This document shows positions 1-10,219 of a stretch of DNA of 64,000 nucleotides, piece by piece; positions within the stretch are counted from its first letter, which is position 1; every line of letters begins with the position of its first letter. The stretch comes from Rubrivirga sp. SAORIC476 (GTDB taxonomy: Bacteria; Bacteroidota; Rhodothermia; Rhodothermales; Rubricoccaceae): the NCBI RefSeq assembly GCF_002283555.1, contig NZ_MVOI01000003.1:642536-706535 (forward strand). The letters run 5' to 3'. A model generated the notes under the pieces. It saw nothing but the letters and a program-made list of their open reading frames with translations. It had not been told where the DNA came from and ran no database searches. The translations under genes were made by a program, and so were the position numbers.

Positions 1-1662
<1,662 letters not shown>

Positions 1663-1686
1663 CACGGCCATCGGTCGACAGACTGA

Positions 1687-1721
1687 GCGCCCGGTCTCCG
1701 CGTGGAGGCCGGGCGCTTTTT
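1687..1721 (+). terminator. Rho-independent terminator after hppA
   Basis: GCGCCCGG at 1687-1694 pairs with CCGGGCGC at 1709-1716 around a short loop, and five T follow at 1717-1721. It begins 25 bases after the hppA stop codon. Confidence 0.9.
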
Positions 1722-1728
1722 CTGATCC

Positions 1729-1746
1729 CGCCTCGGGCCCGAGGCG
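1729..1746. repeat. Intergenic palindrome, CCTCGG family
   Basis: CGCCTCGGGCCCGAGGCG is a perfect 18-base palindrome just after the hppA terminator. The same arms (CCTCGG and CCGAGG) recur in at least nine other gaps between genes in this window. Confidence 0.6.
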
Positions 1747-1862
1747 AGCAGGGCGGATGGAGAGGGGGATGCGTTAAGACACCGCGGCGAAAGCGCTTGC
1801 GAACGGACGCGGCGGAAACCCTCCGGAGCGGGGACGATTCACGCGAGGCCCCCTCCCTGCCG

Positions 1863-4331
1863 ATGCCCCCTCCTCTCTCTCTCCCACACACGCTCCGCCA
1901 GTACCGACTGGAGGCCACGCTCGGCAAGGGATCGTGGGGCACGGTCTACCGGGCCGTCGACACGCATCTGCTGCGGACGGTGGTGGTGAAGCTGCTCCAC
2001 ACCGCAGGCGACCCGGCAGCACAGACGGCGCGGCTCCTGGAGGAGGCCCGTCTCGCATCGGCGGTGGACCACCCCAACGTGTGCGCGGTCTACGAGGCGG
2101 GCGAGGCCGACGGGCAGTCGTTCCTCGTCATGCAGTACGTCCCCGGCCGGACGCTCGACGCGCTGCTGGAGGACGGCCGCCTGGACGACGCGTTGGCGCT
2201 CTCGCTCGGCATCCAGATCGCCGACGGGCTGGCGGCAGCGCACCGCTACGGGGTCCTCCACCGCGACCTGAAACCGTCCAACGTGATGGTGACCGACGAG
2301 GGCGTGGCGAAGGTGCTGGACTTCGGGCTGGCGCGGCGGACGGCTCCCGGCGCCGCGCCGGAGGACCTGCCGCCTGCAGACCGCGCCGATGCTGCAGACC
2401 GTGCCGACACGGCGATGTCGTCGCGCTTCGGCACGACGGCCTACATGGCGCCCGAGCAGTTCGCGACGCGCCGGAGCACCGAGCAGAGCGACGTATGGGC
2501 GCTGGGGGTGATCCTGTTCCAGATGGCGACCGGGCAGCACCCGTTCTGGATGCGGTCGATGAACCCGGCGCAGTTGCCGAGCGCGATCCAGTCGTACCCG
2601 GTGCCGTCGCCGACAGGCGTCCGGCCAGATCTGGACCCGGCGTTCGGCGCGGTGATCGCGAAGGCGCTCGCGCGGTTGCCGGACGACCGGTACCACCATG
2701 CGAGCGAGGTGCGGGACGCGCTGCGGACGGTGGCGCAGGCGCTCGTCCCGGAGCCGGGCGTGGCGGCGGTCGGGATCGCGCCGCCGGTCCCCCTCCCCCC
2801 GTCCGAGGACGCCGCGCCGCGCCGCGGCCTGCTGGGCGCGCTCGCCGACCGCCTCCTGCCCGCGCGCGGCACGGCGCCCGACAACGCGGTCGCGGTGGTG
2901 CCGTTCGCAGACGCGAGCGAGGCGCCGGGCCCGGCCTACGTCGGCTTCGCACTGGCGGACGCTGTGGCGACGCGACTGGCCGGCGCGCCGACCCTGAGGG
3001 TCCGCCCTCCCCGTGCGCTCCGGGGAGCCGACACACCCGTCGAGGCCGGGCGGCAGGCCGCAGCGGCATTCGTGCTGACGGGCCAGTTCGCGCGGACGCC
3101 CGACGGCTTCCACCTCGGCTGGACGCTCGTCGCCGTCGCCACCGAGGCGGTCGTGCAGGGCGGGACGGTCGAGGTGGCGGGTGACCTCATCGAGGCCCAG
3201 CGGCGACTCGGGGACGATGTGTTCGCGTCGCTCGCGGCGTCGGGCGCGCTCCCCATCGCTCCGGCGCCCCAGTTTCGCCCGGTCGACGCGGTGGACGAGG
3301 CGGCGCTGCCGGACGCGCTCGTGGAGGACTACCTCGGCGCCCGATCGCTGATGGACGGACAGGCGTCGCGGTCGGGCCTGCACGCGGACCTGATCCGGGC
3401 GACGGAGGCGTTCGAGCGGGTGGTCGCGGAGGCGCCCGACTTCGCCCCGGCGCAGGCGGGGCTGGGCATCGCGCTCACGCGGGGCGTCCGCTTCGGCTAC
3501 GGGGGCGTGGGGCACCTGCTGGCGGCGCAGCGGCACCTGGACCGGGCGCTCGCGCTGGACCCGTCCCACATCGAGGCGACCCTGTACCGCGCCTACACGC
3601 GCCTGTGGAGCGGCGAGACCGAACGGGCCCGCCAGGACGTGCAGCACCTCCTCCACACGGCCCCCGACGACGCCGAGGTGCAGGTCGGCGCGGGCGTCGT
3701 TCTCCAGTTGGACGGCCTGCTGGACGAGGCGCTCGACGCGCTCGGCACGGCGCTCCGGCTGGCGCCCGGCATCGGGCCGCGGGTCTACAACCTGCGGGCG
3801 CGCGTCCACCTGTACCAGCAGCGGCCCGAGGCGGCGCGGGTCGAGATCGACCGCGGCCTCTCGGTGGCCCCGGCGCACACGCTGCTGCGGACGACCGACG
3901 CCGTCTGGCACCTCCGCCACGGCCACCTCGGCGACGCCGTGGAGCGGCTCGCGTCGGTCGTGGCCGACGACCCGCTGCTGCGGCTGGCGCACCCGACGCT
4001 CGCCATCGCCGCCCACCGCACCGGCGACCCCGAGCGCGCCCGATCGCTCATGACCGACGACCTGCTGGCGATGGCCGCGGCCGACTGCGAGATGGCCTAC
4101 CGCGTCGGGACGTACTTCGCGGTCGCCGAGGACCCCGAGGCGGCGCTCCACTGGCTCCGGACGGCAGTCCACCTGGGCAACCACAACGCGCCCTGGCTGC
4201 TCGCCAACCCGGACTGGGAGGCGCTTCGGGAGACGGACGCGGGGGTCCGGCGGACGCTGCGGGAGGTCGCCGCGTCGCAGCCCGCGCTGCACGCCCGCTG
4301 GCGGCGGGTGTTGCCCGCGCGGCGAGCGTGA
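1863..4331 (+). CDS. Serine/threonine protein kinase with C-terminal TPR repeats
   Basis: A Hanks-type kinase of 822 residues. The kinase domain covers about residues 14-290: Gly-rich loop GKGSWGTV (21-28), ATP-binding Lys43 in VVVKLL, catalytic loop HRDLKPSN with Asp135, DFG at 153-155, and MAPEQF in the activation segment. After it comes a Pro/Ala-rich linker, then a stretch starting VAVVPFADAS like the regulatory region found beside TPRs in other bacterial kinases and cyclases. The C-terminal 300 residues are Ala/Leu-rich TPR-like helices. There is no clear transmembrane helix, so it is probably cytoplasmic. An in-frame TTG exists at 1797, but ATG 1863 begins just before the kinase fold and is preferred. 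Its substrate is unknown and no partner phosphatase lies nearby. Confidence 0.93.
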   Translation: MPPPLSLPHTLRQYRLEATLGKGSWGTVYRAVDTHLLRTVVVKLLHTAGDPAAQTARLLEEARLASAVDHPNVCAVYEAGEADGQSFLVMQYVPGRTLDALLEDGRLDDALALSLGIQIADGLAAAHRYGVLHRDLKPSNVMVTDEGVAKVLDFGLARRTAPGAAPEDLPPADRADAADRADTAMSSRFGTTAYMAPEQFATRRSTEQSDVWALGVILFQMATGQHPFWMRSMNPAQLPSAIQSYPVPSPTGVRPDLDPAFGAVIAKALARLPDDRYHHASEVRDALRTVAQALVPEPGVAAVGIAPPVPLPPSEDAAPRRGLLGALADRLLPARGTAPDNAVAVVPFADASEAPGPAYVGFALADAVATRLAGAPTLRVRPPRALRGADTPVEAGRQAAAAFVLTGQFARTPDGFHLGWTLVAVATEAVVQGGTVEVAGDLIEAQRRLGDDVFASLAASGALPIAPAPQFRPVDAVDEAALPDALVEDYLGARSLMDGQASRSGLHADLIRATEAFERVVAEAPDFAPAQAGLGIALTRGVRFGYGGVGHLLAAQRHLDRALALDPSHIEATLYRAYTRLWSGETERARQDVQHLLHTAPDDAEVQVGAGVVLQLDGLLDEALDALGTALRLAPGIGPRVYNLRARVHLYQQRPEAARVEIDRGLSVAPAHTLLRTTDAVWHLRHGHLGDAVERLASVVADDPLLRLAHPTLAIAAHRTGDPERARSLMTDDLLAMAAADCEMAYRVGTYFAVAEDPEAALHWLRTAVHLGNHNAPWLLANPDWEALRETDAGVRRTLREVAASQPALHARWRRVLPARRA

Positions 4332-4334
4332 CGA

Positions 4335-4373
4335 CGCCTCGGGTCTCTCCACCCCGGTAGGTCCACCGAGGCG
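4335..4373. terminator. Long-loop inverted repeat between convergent genes
   Basis: CGCCTCGG at 4335-4342 pairs perfectly with CCGAGGCG at 4366-4373, with a 23-base loop. It lies between the kinase stop (4331) and the stop of the minus-strand gene (4385). It may end transcription from both sides; no T-tract is present. It belongs to the dispersed CCTCGG palindrome family. Confidence 0.45.
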
Positions 4374-4384
4374 AGGGACGGCGG

Positions 4385-4930
4385 CTAGAAGCGGACGCCG
4401 ACGGAGACGGGCAGGCGGACCGACGGCTGGAATTCCCCTCCGGACAGGAGGTCTGACAGGACGACCTGGAGGCTCACCTCGGGCACGAAGTGGACGCGCC
4501 CCGCAGGGACGACGATGCCCGACCGCAGGTGGACCTCCGGAACGACGGCGTACGGAGCGTGGTCGCCCGCACGCTCGTGGAAGGCGCCGATGCCCACGGA
4601 CGCATGGGCCGGGGCCTCTCCGGACCGCACCCGGATCCTCGCGTCCAGGGTCGCGCCGACACTCAGCCCGGCTCCCGAGGGGGAGCCGAATCGAGGCGGA
4701 ACGTCGTCGAACCATGCCCCTTCGAGGCCGACCGCCCAGCGAACCCGCCGGGCGTCGCTCCCGAAGCTCCGCCCCACCCGCACGCCTGTGCCAACGGCGT
4801 AGGCGTCCGCCATGCCGAACAGCGGAACGATGGCGGCAGGCGACACAGTGAGGCGGCCAGGCTCTGGCCCGCCCTGCGCCTGTGCGGAGGAGAGCAGGGC
4901 GAGCACCGAAAGGATCAGGGCGAGACGCAT
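4385..4930 (-). CDS. Small secreted beta-barrel-like protein
   Basis: 181 residues. The N-terminus MRLALILSVLALLSSAQAQG is a typical signal peptide with cleavage near AQA-Q. The rest is rich in Gly and alternating hydrophobic residues and ends in VRLPVSVGVRF. A terminal Phe after an alternating strand is usual for outer-membrane beta-barrels. I do not recognise a named family, and the function is unknown. The start is the ATG at 4930, since only from there does a signal peptide begin. The gene stands alone on this strand and converges with the kinase gene. Confidence 0.75.
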   Translation of the reverse strand: MRLALILSVLALLSSAQAQGGPEPGRLTVSPAAIVPLFGMADAYAVGTGVRVGRSFGSDARRVRWAVGLEGAWFDDVPPRFGSPSGAGLSVGATLDARIRVRSGEAPAHASVGIGAFHERAGDHAPYAVVPEVHLRSGIVVPAGRVHFVPEVSLQVVLSDLLSGGEFQPSVRLPVSVGVRF

Positions 4931-4998
4931 TGGTCGGAGGCAGTGAGACCTCCAACCTCGCCCTCCCCCGCCCCGTCCGTCTGGTCCGGTCGGACTAG

Positions 4999-5529
4999 CT
5001 ACACCCCCGCGTCGCGGAGCGGGTAGATCACCCGCTGGATGACGGCCTCCTCCAGCGCGTCCTCCTCGATCCACTCGCCGTCGATCCACAGCCCGAGCGT
5101 CGACCGAACCCCGGACCTCACGCCCGCGCGCTTCTGCGCCAGGATGGCCGCCGTGTCGTCGCCGCTCTCGACCGCCTTCAGGACGGCGGCGCCGTCGAGG
5201 CCGACCGCCTCGGCGTGCTCGGCGAGCTGCGCCGGGCGCAGCGCCATCTGGTGGGCGTACATCCGGTCGTGGAGAAGCCAGAAACCACCCTGCCGCGCGG
5301 CCTCCTCGGACGCCAGCGCCGCGGCGAGCGCGTTCGGGTGCGGACGCAGGGGAAAGTGCCGGAACACGAACCGGATGCCCATCGGATGGTGCTCCCGGAT
5401 GTCGGCCACGAGGTCGTGGACGTCCTTCGAGTACGGACACTCGAAGTCGCCGTAGTGGACGAGCGTGACGAGGGCGTCGTCTGGGCCAGCGATGTGGTCG
5501 GCAGACGAAAGGGGCGGGTCGAGAGGCAT
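4999..5529 (-). CDS. DsbA-family thioredoxin-fold protein with a single active-site Cys
   Basis: 176 residues. The family pattern is clear: HYGDFECPYS near the N-terminus, then FVFRHFPLRPHPNALAAALA and a helical insert. The active-site CxxC is reduced to C-P-Y-S, with Cys31 kept and the resolving Cys replaced by Ser34. In the later loop, where relatives read G-T-P before a strand, this protein reads S-T-L, so the cis-proline is also lost. There is no signal peptide, so it is probably cytoplasmic. Classical disulfide oxidase activity is unlikely; a glutathione-S-transferase- or isomerase-like role, or simple thiol binding, is possible. The next minus-strand gene also has a thioredoxin fold. 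Confidence 0.85.
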   Translation of the reverse strand: MPLDPPLSSADHIAGPDDALVTLVHYGDFECPYSKDVHDLVADIREHHPMGIRFVFRHFPLRPHPNALAAALASEEAARQGGFWLLHDRMYAHQMALRPAQLAEHAEAVGLDGAAVLKAVESGDDTAAILAQKRAGVRSGVRSTLGLWIDGEWIEEDALEEAVIQRVIYPLRDAGV

Positions 5530-5612
5530 CGTTGGAGGGGCGAGTGTGTGAGGGACGACGACGCGAGTACGCTGTGGAGACCACCGGACTCCCCTGCACT
5601 CGCCGTCTGCCC

Positions 5613-6194
5613 CTATCCGATGGCTCCGCCGCCGCCCGCGCGCTCGATCATCTCGACGACCTCGCGGACGGTCGAGGCGCCGCGGTCTCGGGCGTACCAC
5701 TTGCGGAGTTCGCGGTAGCGCGCCTCCTTTTCGACCTCCTGCCCCGCACCCTCGAACCACGCCTGGAGATCGGACGGGCGCGGCCCCCACCAGGCCCGCT
5801 CGGCGCCGGAGGCGTCCAGCAGGATGACGACGGGGATAGAGCGCGCACGGCCGTTGGTGAGATGCGCGTCCATCAGGTCGAGGTGGTCGTCGCGGTCGAG
5901 CACACGCAACTCCACGTTGCGGGCCGCCTCCGCCAGCCGGGCGACGGGCGGCACGGTGGCGGTCGCGTCGAGGCACCAGTCCTCGGTGAGCACGATCAGC
6001 TTCCACTCGCCCACCACGTCCTCGGCGCGGGCGACCATCGCCGGGTCCGCAGAGGCGCGGCCGTAGGCTGAGGTCCAGAGTTCGACGAGGTCCTCGGCGG
6101 CGGCGAGCCAGGGCTCGAAGGGGACGGCAGCGTCCCAGTCGGCGGTGCGGTCGGTGCCTCGGGTGGCGGGGTCGAAGTGGGTGCTCGCGGGCAT
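5613..6194 (-). CDS. Thioredoxin family protein (Thioredoxin_9-like)
   Basis: 193 residues. The centre reads LIVLTEDWCLDATATVPPVA, matching the E-D-W-C-x-D motif of this thioredoxin subfamily, which normally keeps only one Cys. A long helical N-terminus (FEPWLAAAEDLVELWTSAYG) and a C-terminal helical tail frame the fold. There is no signal peptide. The family is found mainly in Firmicutes and Bacteroidota and its role is thought to be redox-related but is not settled. It lies 83 bases upstream of the DsbA-like gene on the same strand, so the two may be co-transcribed. The start is the ATG at 6194. Confidence 0.82.
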   Translation of the reverse strand: MPASTHFDPATRGTDRTADWDAAVPFEPWLAAAEDLVELWTSAYGRASADPAMVARAEDVVGEWKLIVLTEDWCLDATATVPPVARLAEAARNVELRVLDRDDHLDLMDAHLTNGRARSIPVVILLDASGAERAWWGPRPSDLQAWFEGAGQEVEKEARYRELRKWYARDRGASTVREVVEMIERAGGGGAIG

Positions 6195-6325
6195 GCGGTC
6201 GGCGGGTGGGGGCGGACAGACGGGGTCGTCGGGGCGCGCTCTTACGCCGCGACCTGCGTTGGGTCTCCTGCATCTCCGGCTCCCTCCAGAGCTTCACCGA
6301 GGCGCGCGGCCAGCGGCCGGGACGG

Positions 6326-6805
6326 TCAGGCTCTGGCCTGCTCGGCCGCGCGGCCCATCCGCTCGGCGCCGATGTCGACGAACAGGCCCGCGGCCTCGGT
6401 GGCCGTGCGGCCGTCGGACAGGCGGAGCGTGGCGCGGACCGGCACCTTCGCCCCCTCCCCCGCCTCGGCGACGAGTTCGACCGTGACGACGTCGCCCAGC
6501 GGCACGAGCGCGCGGAAGTCGACCTCGATGCGCGCGGCGACCACGATGCGACCGGTGGCGAGGGCTGCCATGCCCATCGCCTCGTCGAGGAGCGCCGCGA
6601 GCGCCCCCCCGTGGGCGTGCCCGGGCGGCCCCTCCGCGCCAGGCCCGAAGACCGCCCGCGCCCAGACCGTCCCGGCGTCGGCGGCGAAGTAGCGGACGCG
6701 GATGCGGTCGGGGTCGTCGTCCGACGAGACGAAGGAGCGCGTGCCCATCGACTCCCAGAATGGCGTCAGGGGCTTCCAGCCGGGCTCCGGGGTGAGCGGC
6801 GTCAT
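6326..6805 (-). CDS. PaaI-type hotdog thioesterase
   Basis: 159 residues with the 4HBT hotdog core. The motif HAHGGALAALLDEAMGMAA is the family active-site helix, with Gly-Gly and Asp/Glu positions kept. These enzymes cleave acyl-CoA thioesters in the cytoplasm; the substrate cannot be read from the sequence. The start codon lies two bases beyond the stop codon of the beta-CASP hydrolase gene, so the two are almost surely one transcript. Confidence 0.9.
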   Translation of the reverse strand: MTPLTPEPGWKPLTPFWESMGTRSFVSSDDDPDRIRVRYFAADAGTVWARAVFGPGAEGPPGHAHGGALAALLDEAMGMAALATGRIVVAARIEVDFRALVPLGDVVTVELVAEAGEGAKVPVRATLRLSDGRTATEAAGLFVDIGAERMGRAAEQARA

Positions 6806-6807
6806 CG

Positions 6808-8190
6808 TCAGAGTTCGATCTCCTGGCCCTGCTCCGGGATGATGACCCGCACGTCCGGGTGGAAGAACTCGATGTTCTCCTTCATCCAGGTCTTGGCCGC
6901 CGTCTCGCCGTGGACCAGCACGACGGTGCGCGGCTTGATGCGGTCGACGACCTCGATGAGGTCGCGGCGGTGGCTGTGTCCCGAGAAGCGGAAGCGCTCG
7001 ACGCGGGCGTTGACCGTGACCGGCCCCTCGTCGGGGTCGAAGGTCATCTTCTCGCCCGCCGCCGCTGCGATCTGGAGGCGGTCGCCTGGGGAGCCCTCCT
7101 TGGAGTAGCCGACGAAGAAGATGCCGTGGCGCTCGTCGGAGACGATCTGGCGGGCGAGGTCGAACGACGGCGTCCGCTCGAAGAGCATGCCGGACGTGAG
7201 GACGAAGATGCCCGGCTTGGCGAGCGCCTCGGTCTTGCGCTTCTGCGAGCGCGGGTAGCGCTCCTGGTCGACGCCGTAGACCTCGAAGTCGGCGTCGAGC
7301 CGCGGCGTGGACTCGCGGGTCTTGTCGTAGATCTCGGACACGCCGCGCATGGAGCCCGCCGTGTAGACCGGCACGTCGGCGTCGATGAGGCCGCGCCGCT
7401 TGAAGCGGTCGATGAGCGCCAGCATGTCCTGGCTACGGCCGAGCGCGAAGACGGGCAGCAGGACCGCCCCGCCGCCGTTCAGCACGTCCGCCATGGCCTG
7501 CCCGAGACGCTTCTCCTCGGCCTTGCGGGAGGTCGTCTCCGCGTCCTCGTCGGCGCCGAGCGTCGACTCCAGCAGGAGCACGTCGACGGGGCCGTCGGGG
7601 TAGTCCGCCTCGGGGAGGATGGTCTGCGGCTGGAGGCTCGTGTCGGACGTGTAGAAGAGGCGGCGGCGCTGGCCGTTCTCGTAGCCCTCCACCATCAGCC
7701 CGACCGCGCCGAGCACGTGGCTGGCATGGTAGAAGGTGCCCGCGAGCGGCCCCTCGGCCTTGCGGCCGGCCAGGCTGAAGGGCGCGTCCAGCACGTGTGT
7801 GTCGTAGACGTAGCTGAGCGCCTCGGCCGTCTCGACGTCGAACACCGGCGCGGCGCTCGACGAGCCCTCCCGGTTGCGCCGCTTCTGGAGCCGCGCGGAC
7901 GACGGGAGCAGCATCTCGGCCAGCATGGCGGTCGGCCGCGACATGTGGATCTGGGCGTGCGGGACCTCGCGCGAGAGCACCGGCAGCGCGCCCAGGTGGT
8001 CGTGGTGCGCGTGCGTCACCACGATGTGGTCCACGGGGCGGTCCTTGAGCAGTTCGAAGGGCGGCAGCGCGGCGTATCCGTCCTGGTCGGGGTCCATGCC
8101 CGCGTCGAGAATCAGGCCCGTGCCGCCAAACGTGAGGTAGTGGCAGGACGCGGCGATGTCGTCGGTATCGCCGAGGGAGAGGTATTTCAT
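6808..8190 (-). CDS. Beta-CASP metallo-beta-lactamase-fold hydrolase (RNA nuclease-like)
   Basis: 460 residues. The N-terminal metallo-beta-lactamase domain carries the metal ligands THAHHDHLG. The second half of that domain holds FYHASHVLGAVGL and FYTSDTSLQ. A beta-CASP domain follows (LLPVFALGRSQDML, later FVLTSGMLFERTPS), and the C-terminus has the RNA-metabolising segment with RFRFSGHSHRRDLIEVV and LVHGE. This order is that of the YSH1/CPSF-type exonuclease group (COG1236) rather than of simple beta-lactamases. It probably acts on RNA in the cytoplasm; the substrate is unknown. It is followed closely by the thioesterase gene. Confidence 0.9.
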   Translation of the reverse strand: MKYLSLGDTDDIAASCHYLTFGGTGLILDAGMDPDQDGYAALPPFELLKDRPVDHIVVTHAHHDHLGALPVLSREVPHAQIHMSRPTAMLAEMLLPSSARLQKRRNREGSSSAAPVFDVETAEALSYVYDTHVLDAPFSLAGRKAEGPLAGTFYHASHVLGAVGLMVEGYENGQRRRLFYTSDTSLQPQTILPEADYPDGPVDVLLLESTLGADEDAETTSRKAEEKRLGQAMADVLNGGGAVLLPVFALGRSQDMLALIDRFKRRGLIDADVPVYTAGSMRGVSEIYDKTRESTPRLDADFEVYGVDQERYPRSQKRKTEALAKPGIFVLTSGMLFERTPSFDLARQIVSDERHGIFFVGYSKEGSPGDRLQIAAAAGEKMTFDPDEGPVTVNARVERFRFSGHSHRRDLIEVVDRIKPRTVVLVHGETAAKTWMKENIEFFHPDVRVIIPEQGQEIEL

Positions 8191-8302
8191 TCCGGGGAGA
8201 TCTGGTCCCGGAGGCTACCCGCGCGACGGCCTCTCGTGTTCTGTGCTTTCAATGAGTTCGCCCCGCCGACGGGCCGCATCGGCGGGGCGACCTCGCTCCG
8301 CG

Positions 8303-8320
8303 CGCCTCGGTGCCGAGGCG
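8303..8320. repeat. Intergenic palindrome, CCTCGG family
   Basis: CGCCTCGG and CCGAGGCG flank a two-base centre (TG). It lies downstream of the aldolase gene and upstream of the beta-CASP gene, both on the minus strand. Confidence 0.6.
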
Positions 8321-8340
8321 GGCGGGGTCACATCACAGGC

Positions 8341-8991
8341 CTACGAGTTCTGCAGCGCCTCCCAGTCGGCCAGGAATTTGGCGAGGCCGTTGTCCGTCAG
8401 CGGGTGCTGGATGAGCTTCTTGATCACGTCCAGCGGCATCGTGCCCACGTCGGCGCCCGCCATCGCGCACTCGACGACGTGCATCGGGTGGCGGATGGAG
8501 GCGGCCAGCACCTCGGTCTCGAAGCCGTAGATGGCGTAGATCTCGACGATCTGGCGGATCAGGTCCATGCCGTTGGACGAGATGTCGTCCAGGCGACCGA
8601 TGAAGGGGCTGATGTAGGTCGCGCCCGCCTTGGCGGCCACGAGCGCCTGCGTCGGGCTGAAGCAGAGCGTGCAGTTGGTCTTGATGCCCTCCTGCGAGAA
8701 CGTCTTGATGGCCTTGATGCCGTCGAGGATGAGCGGCACCTTGACGACCACGTTGTCGGCGATCTGCGCGACCTCGCGGCCCTCGGCCAGGATGCCCTCG
8801 TAGTCGGTCGCCGTGACCTCCGCCGACACGTCGCCGTCGACGATCTCGCAGATCTTGGCGATGTGGCCGTGGAAGTCCTTCACCCCGACCTTCTTCATCA
8901 GGGACGGGTTGGTGGTGACGCCGTCGAGCACGCCCATGTCGGCGGCTTCCTGGATCTCGTCGAGGACGGCGGTGTCGATGAAGAACTTCAT
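8341..8991 (-). CDS. Transaldolase / fructose-6-phosphate aldolase family protein
   Basis: 216 residues, the length of the small FSA/TalC subfamily. The N-terminus [16 protein letters not shown] and the motif GVTTNPSLM are diagnostic. The Schiff-base Lys is Lys84 in VVVKVPL, followed by [20 protein letters not shown] and SPFIGRLDD. The enzyme moves a dihydroxyacetone unit in the non-oxidative pentose phosphate pathway (transaldolase) or cleaves fructose 6-phosphate; the sequence alone does not separate the two. It is a single gene between other minus-strand genes. Confidence 0.95.
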   Translation of the reverse strand: MKFFIDTAVLDEIQEAADMGVLDGVTTNPSLMKKVGVKDFHGHIAKICEIVDGDVSAEVTATDYEGILAEGREVAQIADNVVVKVPLILDGIKAIKTFSQEGIKTNCTLCFSPTQALVAAKAGATYISPFIGRLDDISSNGMDLIRQIVEIYAIYGFETEVLAASIRHPMHVVECAMAGADVGTMPLDVIKKLIQHPLTDNGLAKFLADWEALQNS

Positions 8992-9061
8992 GGCGGGGGG
9001 TGAGTCGGGAGAGGGAGGCGTGATACGAACCTGTAGGGGAGCGGGTCCGGCCGCTCCGCCC

Positions 9062-10102
9062 TCAATCGTCGCGGACGGACCGCGTCAGGCGGTACGCGTT
9101 GCGGACGACGCGGAGCAGCTCGCCCTCCTCGAACGCGACCTCGGACGGGAGCTGCGAGAACGCGTACGGCGGGGCCGGGTCGATGCGCCACCGAAAGACC
9201 CACGGCGCGTCGGCGCCGAGCCCGAGGCGGCCGAACCGGGTGTCGGCCACGACGAGCCCGTCCGCCTCGGGGACGCGGGCGAGCCAGCCGCGCGAGAACC
9301 AGGCCAGCGTCTCGCCGGTGCGGCTGGCGGCGAGGTCCGGCGGGAGACCGGCCACGGGCAGCGGCGCGGCGAACCGCACGTCCCACGACGGATCGAAGAC
9401 GTGCAGCGCGAACGGGTGGATCTGGCCGTCGGCCTCTGCGACGCCGCGCCACGCGAACGAGGAGAGGGGGCCGGCCACCACCAGGACGCGCTGGGCGGCG
9501 ATGCCGCGGTCGGCCAGCGCCACGTCGACGGTCTCGCGCGCGTGCGCCTGCATCCCGACGCCCAGCGCCAGATAGGCGACCGCCGCGACCAGCCCCACCA
9601 GCGCCGCGCGCCGCGCCAGTGCCCGGGCGCCTGCCCACAGCGCCACGCCGAGCGCGACGGCCAGCGAGATCGTCACCAGCGGGTCGATGATGAACACGCT
9701 CCCGACGGCGAACGGGTGCGTCGAGAACGGTGCCAGCAGTTGGGTGCCGTAGATCGTGAACACGTCCAGCAACGGGTGCGTCACGAGAGCGAGGATCCAC
9801 AGCGCGATCCAGAGGCCGGGCGTTCCGGGGTCCCGCCCGGTCCGCTCCGCCCGCCATCGCGAGAGCCGCCAGCCCGCCCACCCGAGCACCGCCCCGCCGA
9901 CGAGCCCGAACGCCAGCCCGTGCGTCACGCCGCGATGCACGAGCAGTTGGCCGGCCGTGTCGAGAAACGGGTACGTGAGGATGTCGAGGTCGGGAAGCGT
10001 TCCCGCCACGGCACCCCAGAGCGCCGCTCGGCGCCCGATACGCGGCCCGGCCACCGCCTCGCCGACGGTGGCACCGAGCACGGCCTGCGTGAGAGAATCC
10101 AT
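9062..10102 (-). CDS. YdjM-type membrane-bound metal-dependent hydrolase
   Basis: 346 residues. The start [19 protein letters not shown] followed by [21 protein letters not shown] and [20 protein letters not shown] gives the conserved His and Asp residues of the YdjM/LexA-regulated family of inner-membrane proteins, which resemble metal-dependent hydrolases. Four or more membrane helices fill the first 200 residues; the last 150 residues form a soluble domain. The biochemical activity of the family is not established. The ATG at 10102 is chosen because the conserved MDSLTQ start is there; the reading frame continues upstream without meaning. It is divergent from the nucleotidyltransferase gene. 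Confidence 0.88.
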   Translation of the reverse strand: MDSLTQAVLGATVGEAVAGPRIGRRAALWGAVAGTLPDLDILTYPFLDTAGQLLVHRGVTHGLAFGLVGGAVLGWAGWRLSRWRAERTGRDPGTPGLWIALWILALVTHPLLDVFTIYGTQLLAPFSTHPFAVGSVFIIDPLVTISLAVALGVALWAGARALARRAALVGLVAAVAYLALGVGMQAHARETVDVALADRGIAAQRVLVVAGPLSSFAWRGVAEADGQIHPFALHVFDPSWDVRFAAPLPVAGLPPDLAASRTGETLAWFSRGWLARVPEADGLVVADTRFGRLGLGADAPWVFRWRIDPAPPYAFSQLPSEVAFEEGELLRVVRNAYRLTRSVRDD

Positions 10103-10219
10103 GGACGAGGGCGTGGGAGTCAGGAACGCGATGCCCCCGCAGCACCCACCGCCACCGATCCGGGTTGCAGGATCTTTTCTCCCCCTCCCTCCATCCCTCC
10201 ATTCCCTCCTCTCTCCGCC

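Noticed and set aside
1797-1862. TTG start for the Ser/Thr kinase
   Set aside because: The added 22 residues have no family match and the ATG at 1863 lies just before the kinase fold.
1839-4955. A minus-strand open frame of more than 1000 codons opposite the kinase gene
   Set aside because: It is an artefact of high GC at third positions: Arg/Gly/Val-rich low-complexity translation with no family motif, exactly opposite a well-supported gene. Similar long antisense frames at 6859-9003, 9062-11035 (upstream part), 35217-38612, 41888-43597 and 44617-48432 were dropped for the same reason.
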